From Hyperoplus lanceolatus (Eukaryota > Chordata > Actinopteri > Uranoscopiformes > Ammodytidae), in the NCBI GenBank assembly GCA_026929865.2, contig CM049418.1:11481001-11545000 (forward strand): a stretch of 64,000 nt of DNA, written 5' to 3'. A model generated the notes under the pieces. The model was given only the letters and a program-made list of their open reading frames with translations, searched no databases and was not told the origin of the DNA. The position numbers and the translations under genes are program-made. Shown here in pieces: positions 50,932 to 61,800 of this stretch; position 1 is the stretch's first letter; every line of letters starts with the position of its first letter.

Positions 50932-51499
50932 TATGACTATACTATTTACTCTAAGTAAATACTTAGGGTAATTATGAATAATTGTAACAACAAAGAATTG
51001 ACCATAAAAGTCAGACATGTAATGTAATGTGTCAGGTTCAGTGTTATACCTGAAGAGGGCGCTGTTGTGTTTCAAACAGCAGGTGCTTTAAAGCAGCAGG
51101 ACATATGAGGTAAGGGATAAGGGCGGCTCTTTCTCATCTTTGTTTTTTTAATTTAATTCAAAATTTTGAAGGCCAATTCCCACATATTAAGTGGTGTTTC
51201 ACTTAAGTTCTCTATGGTGTAGACTATATATTTGGGTAAAGTTATGGGTGACACGTTAACCATTGCTTTACAAGACACTAATACATTTAGCTAGATAGTT
51301 TCATACAGAGCCACTTCCATTCATTCAACCATGAGATGCAACAAAGCCAGAACAGCAAGAATCATTCTGGTACATTAAGTTCAAATAGGCCATTCTACAA
51401 GGTGCTACAATACATTTGATTCTAGTTGTAATTCCAGGTAAAGTGCTGCTGTAAAACATTGATAACTGATATTCGTAAAATGTAACGTCTTTGTATGTA

Positions 51500-51960
51500 A
51501 GGGTTAAAGGCCTATTTAATTTCTCATCTTTCTCCCCCCCCTCTCCCTTACTGCTCCGTCCCAGATGAAGATGTGCCTATCCACTCCGCCCCCTGTGCAA
51601 CCGCCGTAATTCAATTTTTCCAATCTTTCTAATCTAAAGATTTCGTTTTCATTTCTCTAATACTATTAAGGCTAAAGGGGGCGGAGGGGGGGTGGGGGGG
51701 TGCCCACGGCCCGGGCACCATTTGTGAATATTACAACCTCTTTTTATTCCTTTTCTTGATTAATCAGAGACTTATTTACCTCCCTCCCTCCTCCCCCTCT
51801 GCTCCTCTCTTTCTCTTTGTCATTTGTTTGCTCTTCCCTCACTCTCTCACTATTTTCGCTTTCTTTCTCATCCCTCTCTCCCTCCTATCCCCCTTGAGTC
51901 AGGCCCCCGGTCCTGAATCATTAGGATTATTTGGCTCTGGGAGGGGGGGCGGGGGGGAGC
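51500..51960. other. Low-complexity pyrimidine- and G-rich stretch
   Basis: Contains G-rich runs at 51677-51700 and 51937-51959 and a CT-rich stretch at about 51778-51896. No exon is visible. Confidence 0.7.
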
Positions 51961-54597
51961 AGATGCGTGTATGGGGAACTGCTAAATCCATGATGGATTA
52001 CCACGTCCAGATTGTCCTTTTGAATCAAAGAAAAAGTTAAGGAATGTTATGAAAAAGAAAGATAAAAACAATCCTAAGTAGATTTAGTTCTGAAGGAGAA
52101 GCTGTGTTCTAATGACAAGAGGGTGGGAGTGGGGGTTAGTGGGTGATGTTACTGTATTCAATCAGTGGACACGGGCTCGCTGTGTCTTCCCCTTGGTAGA
52201 ATTCAGCCACGCTTAACCGGGACCCGCGTCCACTCAATTCAGCCTCTCACCAGGAAAGCACTCGGCAGCCATCTTCTTTGTCAGTTTGTGTTATTACTCT
52301 CCTCCTTCAACCATCTGAAGGGCAGAGAGAAGCATTCTTAATAGATTCAGCTCTTTGCGTGTGTGTGTGTGTGTGTGTGTTTGAAGATACTTTATCTTCA
52401 GTACGTCCACTTTCTTGTATTAGCTCCAATTTTGTGGTATCATCTTCCATATTTTATTGGCACAATTTCTTGCTTTGCTACCTCAGTTCCCAAAATCATT
52501 TGTTCAAATGTATTCTTGTCTCAATGTGACGCTAGCCAGAATTTCCCTCCAAATGGAGCACAACGCATGTCTCACCTTTTGCTGCTACGTACATTTTAAA
52601 AGTTAGATCTCTGATTCTTATGGTAAGGTGCGATCAAACCACTGCTGAAGAATTCTAAAAATCAATCTTTGTGATCAATAATATCTCATTTTAATGTGTT
52701 ACTACTCCAGGCAATCACTTAGAAGACCAACAGTCACTTGGCGTATCTGATTGTGCTTTATGTGGGCAAAGAGAGTAATGTTCTTTTTAAAAAAACACAA
52801 GCACTTCTTTTGATTGTGTGTGTCTATGTGTGTGTGTGTGTGGGGGGGGGGGGGTCTGAAGATGGAGGGGGAAGAGGGGTTGAGGAAGAGTGGGATTAGT
52901 AAAAAATAAAGACTGTGTGTCCTTTGGGAGCTTACGTACTCAGGTCACCGAATGCTTAAAGTCAGATTATCTTTATGAAACATTTTGATTTTTCTGTAAT
53001 TCCTGGCATGTGTTCTTACTTTAAGTGCAGTGCTGGTCTTAACCATGGAAATTAGACCTTGGCCTAGAAAGGATGTTCCCATTTGTATATCACCATCATA
53101 TACTGTAGTTGTGTCGTATGAAAAAGACCTTGTTGCACTGATGTTGAGTAAACGTAAATATAATTTTTGATACATTTTCTCAGATTGTCAAAGCCTCATA
53201 ATCACTTAGGAATATGTTTTATTTGAACACAAAACCAGGTCTGTGGGTCTCATCCACACCACTGACATTGAAAGCATGTCGCTAAGGCATCTTTGACTGT
53301 GAGGGATATGGCACATGTATTATTTTAATTGCAAACATTAGTTCATTCAATAATTTAACATGATCTATATGTTTAATCGGTTTGGACAGGTTAACTATAT
53401 ACCAGCAGTGGATGAAATCATTTTGTTGTCAGTCAGACACGGCTGTAGCTATCTCTAGGACATTTTGAGTCATTGTTTTGGAACTTGTGGAACCCCAGCT
53501 GTCGCCTACTTGATCCAATGATCTAGTGTCCATTTAATTTCACTCTCCTTTCTTCTGGGCTATAATCTGTAGCGACCCTTAAAGCCAGGGCGCTTTTAAT
53601 CTTTCAAACATCTTTGGGACATTTTCATTATCGTTAACATCATATGTTTTGCATGTAGTATCCTAATTCACAGGCTGGAGCAGCAGTGTCTGTCAAAAGG
53701 CAGGGGGCAGTAAAAGAGCATTGGTATGTAGCACCGTGCCCTGCTGTATTATACTGTCTGCTGTCCTGGCAATGTAAGAGGCTTTGAAGAGAAACGCAGA
53801 GGCTTATTGTTATGGATAAAACATACCTAATTGATTAGTGTGTGTTTTTGTCTCAACAGGCAGTGTTCTGTATGTTCTGCCCTTATGATTCATAACTTTA
53901 TGCTATGTATTAAGCAATTTTGTCACACAATCTCCAAACAAGACGTAGATATTTCTTTTATTATAATCAAAGGATAATTGTGAAAACGAAATGTGGTTAA
54001 AAAGGATTATGATTATTAAATTAAAGTCAAACCAGGAGTCCAGATGTCAGTCCATGGTGTTCCAGACAGGTCAGAAGAAAGATGCTAATATAGAAGGTTA
54101 TTGGGTAAATAGTAAAAGCAAACATTTACTTGTGTGGTTAGAAAATACTTAATGTTAAACTGACATTTAATACTTTATTGGACGTATTTGCGGTAGTGGT
54201 GTTGCAGAAAGTGTGTGTGTGTGTGTGTCTGTGTGCGTGTGCGTGTGTGAGTGTGTGTTAGGAAGGTAGAGTGTTTTACATTTTAGAGACCAAACAACTA
54301 CTTTGCTTCCCTATCGTCATACCGATGTTGCCTTTGGTGTCTGGTCCACAAAGCTCCAGACATGGAATTCCCGTGTCTCATAATGTTCACAGTAACAGTA
54401 GAGAGAATGGCTGCCTGTTCTAAAACACACACCGGCTGGTTGGAGTGTCTCGGTTTGATTTACCACGGCACATACCAATCTGAGAGCTTAACCTTCTCTT
54501 AACCCCCATCAAACTCTTTGCTCTTCTCCTGCCTCGGCCCCATTGTTTCACCTCGGACCTGCTTAGCTGCCAACTGACAGCTGTCCACGAGTGTCTT

Positions 54598-54653
<56 letters not shown>

Positions 54654-55156
54654 TGCGCTCACGTTTTATTTTTCATGTTCTGTTCACCCAGTCCCTCGGC
54701 TGACCTGCCAGTGAACCTTGACCGCTGCATGTTCAAAGGAACCGCTCACGCTTATTCATAGTGTGTGTGTGTGTGTGTGTGTGTGGACAGACGAGAGTGT
54801 GGACAGACGAGAGTGTGGCCGGCCGGAGATTCTTCACTTTCATGCCACTCATCAAGCTCTTGTTCATATTTCTCACTTTTATTTTTTCTGTGTGTGTGTG
54901 TGTGTGAATTCCATGCCTTTCCTCCTCCATGCATATGTATTTCTTATTCTACCAACAGTAACTCTACGCTCCCTCAGTTTCCATCTACTTGTAAGCAGTT
55001 CCTGTCTGACAAGGCCAAGTGTGTTGTCACTTAGTTATTTATAGTGTTTGTGTGCGTGTGTGTGTGTGTGTTTCTGAAGAGGGCTCTTCTAGGAGCCCTA
55101 TCCATTTCTTGATAAATGGAATTCCTTGGCCCACTCTGGGGTCTTAACAAAAGGAC

Positions 55157-55297
<141 letters not shown>

Positions 55298-56324
55298 CTT
55301 AAGATACTCTGAACATTTATACTCATGCACCTGCTCCCCATGTCAAGTTATTGTCTTTTTTTGTCACATACATATTTTATCCCGAGTAGCATATAGATTT
55401 CCTCCATTTTAAAGGTTGCTTTCAGTCAAAATGACGAGATGCATAGATATAAACTACTGTAATATCAAAGATTAGTAATAAAAACTGTCAAACCATGGAC
55501 GCAAACAGACACAAAAGACACTTCCTTTGAGCCCTGACTAGAAAAATAATTATATAAAAAGACTCCTTAGATTATGTATTGCTAGTTATAGTAATTTGAG
55601 TTTCCAATCAGTCTGTTCAAATAAATCAATTATGCATCGAAACTTTTCATTATGAAGCAAAATGCCAATAATCCGCTGGTTCCAGATCTGCTCTTTCTCT
55701 CTGTCTTTGTCAATGAGTTATGTTGAAGTAATGGACTTTTTTCGCTCAGACAAAACATCGAAGACATTTTTTTTGATTAATTAAAATAAATTGAATTTAA
55801 AAAAAAAATGAATAAAAATAATCAGGAGTTGCTGCCCCACAGTCAAATGGGAAGTTAAGGGGGTGATTGGATTTTTCTTCTCCTTTTGTGATATTGTTTT
55901 ATCATCCTGAAAACATTAACTTCTTCTTGCCCCTTGTTTTGTTTCTGTCGGGACCATTAGGGGAAAGTAGCCTCAAACGAGACATGGTGACTTGCTCAAG
56001 GACACTTCACTTTTAGTTATTTTATCAAAAGCATTTAGAATTTTTCAACAAAATAAAATAAAAATAAAACTGTCATTATTACCAAGTTAAAACTAAACCC
56101 GCATCTCATTAAGGTGCTCGTGTCTCTCTTGAAGTCCTTGAAGCAATGTAAAAGTTGAACTGGTATCCAGACTTATTGCACTCTATTGCTTTTTAGACAT
56201 GTATGGTTCAAACAGGGTTACAATAAACACATACAACACATGCATTAAAAAGATAAGATCTCATAACCAGGTACACAATACTTACAAGAGGTAAAAAGGA
56301 AAGAAAGATGAGACAAAGAGTGTG

Positions 56325-56328
<4 letters not shown>

Positions 56329-56384
<56 letters not shown>
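56329..56384. repeat. (TG)28 microsatellite
   Basis: TG tract followed by GGGGTGGG. Further TG tracts lie at 56711-56779, 57655-57693 and 57821-57872. Confidence 0.97.
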
Positions 56385-56386
<2 letters not shown>

Positions 56387-56707
56387 GTGGGTCAGGAGAG
56401 GTGGATTAAAATGGAACGGCCCCAGGCTTCACTATTCCGGTTAAAGGACAAAGTGAGAGGGGAACGTTAGTCTGTGTGTGTGTCTGTGTGTGTGTGTGTG
56501 TCTGTGTGTGTGTATATGTGTGTGTGTGTCTGTGTGTATTATCTGTCCTTGCACGCGTGTGTGTGTGTGTGTCCATTGATAGAACCCCTGGTATTCTTGA
56601 AAGGCTCTTATTGACTGGACTTGATGCACGGGACACGTGGCGGACACACTCCCCTCAAGTGTATGTGTGTTCCAAAGCAAATGCCAAAAGTGTGTATTAT
56701 CTATAAG

Positions 56708-56710
<3 letters not shown>

Positions 56711-56779
<69 letters not shown>
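56711..56779. repeat. (GT)34 microsatellite
   Basis: Uninterrupted GT tract. Confidence 0.98.
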
Positions 56780-56780
<1 letters not shown>

Positions 56781-57652
56781 TGTGCGTGCGTGCACCCCCT
56801 GTATCTGCCCTGTGTGAGGCTGTATTGATGTCCAGGCCAGACGTCTCCTCTCTCTGCTGGTTGGATTTTTCAGTATGGCGGGGCTTCCCAGCCGCTGCCC
56901 TCAGGATGTCTGCTAACATGCTACTGAAAAAAATAACATCCCTTTTAACCAATAGAAGTGTAAAAGCTTTGATTTTTAGCTGCTAATGCACTGGGCAAGC
57001 CAACTTTTACAAATGTCAAATAATCTCTCAAATCTACATGAGGGCCTGTCATGGGATCTTTGTAGTGGTCTCCCGCTAGAATATCTTTAACTGACAAGTC
57101 TTTCCCCTCCCCCCCACACTGCTTTGGTGTCGTCTTTGACATAATGACATTGTTTTAATGACTTTACACACGTCCCCCATTGAATAAAGCTTATCAGCTA
57201 GCATCCATTGGAAAGCATTGACTGAGACAAAAGACGCAGGTGTCCTCGAAACATCATTTCCAATAAACGGATTCCTTTTTATTCTTTTAGAGCAAACAGA
57301 ATGGGGAAGCTTTGAATACATCCACTTCTTGTTGCCATTGTTGGTTAGATGAAATCAGTAAGAGGAAAGAAGGGCATGCAACACATCAAAACGTGTATTA
57401 ATGGTCACCTTGCTTCAGCCAACTCTCCTCAACAGACGATGAACTTGTCATTACAACAGTTAACAACGTCTCTTGGTCGTTGTCTCTCCTCTCCTCTTTT
57501 CCTTATCTCCTCTAGTTCTTCCTCCCATCTGCAATCCCCCTTTCCTTCCCCTCTGTGTGATGAAAAAGTGCAGTCTTGGCGTTTCGGTCTCATATCAAAT
57601 GTTCATATGCGTAAAGGGAGAGAGAGACAAAAAAGATGCCAGCCAGTGTTAG

Positions 57653-57694
<42 letters not shown>

Positions 57695-57818
57695 TGCCAG
57701 GAGAACATTACATTGAAGCACCAGCGAACATCTGGCCTATGTGCCAATGATTGGTTGGGGAAGTTCCTCAGCATATAACACTTGAAAATGTCTTGGCATG
57801 TTCACGACAACAGCAGTT

Positions 57819-57874
<56 letters not shown>

Positions 57875-58749
57875 CAACTGTATTTTGTGTGTGTGAACAT
57901 GCATTGGTAAGTGATTATATTTGCAATGTGTGTCTGAAAGGGTTGATTGTATTCAATAAGTGACTAAACTATTCCGTACGAGTGAGTTTAAGATGATAGT
58001 GTGTGTGTGTGTGTGTGTGAAAGAGAGCGGTGATTGAACAGTACTTGTGTGTGTGAAATTGCAATCTTGTGTGTATGTGTCGGGGAGCTTTTACATCCCA
58101 AACCATTAGCTCAAAACCCTTTTTTGAGCTGGCGGCTGATTCTTCCCTTGATTACTATTTAGACTTCCACTCGTTTACAGAGCGCAATCTCTCCTTTGTT
58201 TTATCTCTCCGTTTATACCTTCTGCTAGATCATTATTCCTCTTTCTCTGGAATAATTTTATTTACTCTGCGCGCGGTTCTCACCGGTGCTACTTAGGTTC
58301 AACCGGAGGCCAGTACAACTTTTCTACTTTTCTTTTCTTGCCCTATCCCTTCTTCCTTTTTCTTCTCCTCTAAATGGTCATCCTTCTTTATCTCACCCTC
58401 TCTCCCGGTGATCACCTAATACACTGTAACAGGCTATACACACATGTGTTGTTTTGTATGCCACTGATGGCCCATGTGTGTGTTGTGTTGGTAAAGGAGT
58501 ATACTGTAGTGGTGATAGCGGTGGCCCTCATCGGCCCGTGGAAGATGCGTTCAGGGTTGTTAAAAGAGTTGTTAAGAGCGGCGCTGGCAGCTGTTCCTGA
58601 CAGGTTGGGGATGGAAGGACAGATGGTGTTTGATTAGCCAACAGACCGCTGATGGAAGGAAGGAAGGATGGAGGGAGGGAGGGAGGGAGGCAGGGAGGAG
58701 GAAATGGATATCACTTAGGAGAGAGGGAGGGGAAAGAGAATTCTTTGAC

Positions 58750-58840
58750 TTAAAGGTAGAGTCAGCGATTCTGGAGAAAGCCTGTTGTCAAACTCAGCCT
58801 AGGTTGCATGTGTATTGACACCAGTTTTTTTTTCAGCACA
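58750..58840 (+). mobile_element. MITE, family G, left part interrupted by the minisatellite
   Basis: Starts TTAAAGGTAGAGTCAGCGA and continues 'ttctggagaaagcctgttgt', then 'gtgtattgacaccag' and a T run. This aligns with 45095-45155 of the better preserved copy up to the exact point where the 27-base units begin. The right half of the MITE is not in the window. Confidence 0.8.
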
Positions 58841-61800
58841 TACTCAGTAGAGACAGGTAGCGTGTCATACGCAGTAGGGACAGGTAGCGTGTCATACTCA
58901 GTAGAGACAGGTAGCGTGTCATACTCAGTAGAGACAGGTAGCGTGTCATACTCAGTAGGGACAGGTAGCGTGTCATACTCAGTAGAGACAGGTAGCGTGT
59001 CATACTCAGTAGGGACAGGTAGCGTGTCATACTCAGTAGAGACAGGTAGCGTGTCATACTCAGTAGAGACAGGTAGCGCGTCATACTCAGTAGAGACAGG
59101 TAGCGTGTCATACTCAGTAGAGACAGGTAGCGTGTCATACTCAGTAGGGACAGGTAGCGTGTCATACTCAGTAGAGACAGGTAGCGTGTCATACTCAGTA
59201 GAGACAGGTAGCGTGTCATACTCAGTAGAGACAGGTAGGGGGTCAACTCCGTAGAGACAGGGGGGGTCCGGACGGGCGGGACTCAGTAGAGACAGGTAGC
59301 GTGTCATACTCAGTAGAGACAGGTAGCGTGTCATACTCAGTAGAGACAGGTAGCGTGTCATACTCAGTAGAGACAGGTAGCGTGTCATACTCAGTAGAGA
59401 CAGGTAGCGTGTCATACTCAGTAGAGACAGGTAGCGTGTCATACTCAGTAGAGACAGGTAGCGTGTCATACTCAGTAGAGACAGGTAGCGTGTCATACTC
59501 AGTAGAGACAGGTAGCGTGTCATACTCAGTAGAGACAGGTAGCGTGTCATACTCAGTAGAGACAGGTAGCGTGTCATACTCAGTAGAGACAGGTAGCGTG
59601 TCATACTCAGTAGAGACAGGTAGCGTGTCATACTCAGTAGAGACAGGTAGAGACAGGTAGCGTGTCATACTCAGTAGAGACAGGTAGCGTGTCATACTCA
59701 GTAGAGACAGGTAGCGTGTCATACTCAGTAGAGACAGGTAGCGTGTCATACTCAGTAGAGACAGGTAGCGTGTCATACTCAGTAGAGACAGGTAGCGTGT
59801 CATACTCAGTAGAGACAGGTAGCGTGTCATACTCAGTAGAGACAGGTAGCGTGTCATACTCAGTAGAGAAGTAGCGTGTCATACTCAGTAGAGACAGGTA
59901 GCGTGTCATACTCAGTAGAGACAGGTAGGGCATACTCAGTAGAGACAGGTAGCGTGTCATACTCAGTAGAGACAGGTAGCGTGTCATACTCAGTAGAGAC
60001 AGGTAGCGTGTCATACTCAGTAGAGACAGGTAGCGTGTCATACTCAGTAGAGACAGGTAGCGTGTCATACTCAGTAGAGACAGGTAGCGTGTCATACTCA
60101 GTAGAGACAGGTAGCGTGTCATACTCAGTAGAGACAGGTAGCGTGTCATACTCAGTAGAGACAGGTAGCGTGTCATACTCAGTAGAGACAGGTAGCGTGG
60201 CATACTCAGTAGAGACAGGTAGCGTGTCATACTCAGTAGAGACAGGTAGCGTGTCATACTCAGTAGAGACAGGTAGCGTGTCATACTCAGTAGAGACAGG
60301 TAGCGTGTCATACTCAGTAGAGACAGGTAGCGTGTCATACTCAGTAGAGACAGGTAGCGTGTCATACTCAGTAGAGACAGGTAGCGTGTCATACTCAGTA
60401 GAGACAGGTAGCGTGTCATACTCAGTAGAGACAGGTAGCGTGTCATACTCAGTAGAGACAGGTAGCGTGTCATACTCAGTAGAGACAGGTAGCGTGTCAT
60501 ACTCAGTAGAGACAGGTAGCGTGTCATACTCAGTAGAGACAGGTAGCGTGTCATACTCAGTAGAGACAGGTAGCGTGTCATACTCAGTAGAGACAGGTAG
60601 CGTGTCATACTCAGTAGAGACAGGTAGCGTGTCATACTCAGTAGAGACAGGTAGCGTGTCATACTCAGTAGAGACAGGTAGCGTGTCATACTCAGTAGAG
60701 ACAGGTAGCGTGTCATACTCAGTAGAGACAGGTAGCGTGTCATACTCAGTAGAGACAGGTAGCGTGTCATACTCAGTAGAGACAGGTAGCGTGTCATACT
60801 CAGTAGAGACAGGTAGCGTGTCATACTCAGTAGAGACAGGTAGCGTAGTCATACTCAGTAGAGACAGGTAGCGTGTCATACTCAGTAGAGACAGGTAGCG
60901 TGTCATACTCAGTAGAGACAGGTAGCGTGTCATACTCAGTAGAGACAGGTAGCGTGTCATACTCAGTAGAGACAGGTAGCGTGTCATACTCAGTAGAGAC
61001 AGGTAGCGTGTCATACTCAGTAGAGACAGGTAGCGTGTCATACTCAGTAGAGACAGGTAGCGTGTCATACTCAGTAGAGACAGGTAGCGTGTCATACTCA
61101 GTAGAGACAGGTAGCGTGTCATACTCAGTAGAGACAGGTAGCGTGTCATACTCAGTAGAGACAGGTAGCAGTGTCATACTCAGTAGAGACAGGTAGCGTG
61201 TCATACTCAGTAGAGACAGGTAGCGTGTCATACTCAGTAGAGACAGGTAGCGTGTCATACTCAGTAGAGACAGGTAGCGTGTCATACTCAGTAGAGACAG
61301 GTAGCGTGTCATACTCAGTAGAGACAGGTAGCGTGTCATACTCAGTAGAGACAGGTAGCGTGTCATACTCAGTAGAGACAGGTAGCGTGTCATACTCAGT
61401 AGAGACAGGTAGCGTGTCATACTCAGTAGAGACAGGTAGCGTGTCATACTCAGTAGAGACAGGTAGCGTGTCATACTCAGTAGAGACAGGTAGCGTGTCA
61501 TACTCAGTAGAGACAGGTAGCGTGTCATACTCAGTAGAGACAGGTAGCGTGTCATACTCAGTAGAGACAGGTAGCGTGTCATACTCAGTAGAGACAGGTA
61601 GCGTGTCATACTCAGTAGAGACAGGTAGCGTGTCATACTCAGTAGAGACAGGTAGCGTGTCATACTCAGTAGAGACAGGTAGCGTGTCATACTCAGTAGA
61701 GACAGGTAGCGTGTCATACTCAGTAGAGACAGGTAGCGTGTCATACTCAGTAGAGACAGGTAGCGTCTCTGTAGGGGTCATACTCAGTAGAGACAGGTAG

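Noticed and set aside
57349-57750. 133-codon open frame on the + strand
   Set aside because: Ends in a GT microsatellite translation. The preceding part has no recognisable domain or splice context.
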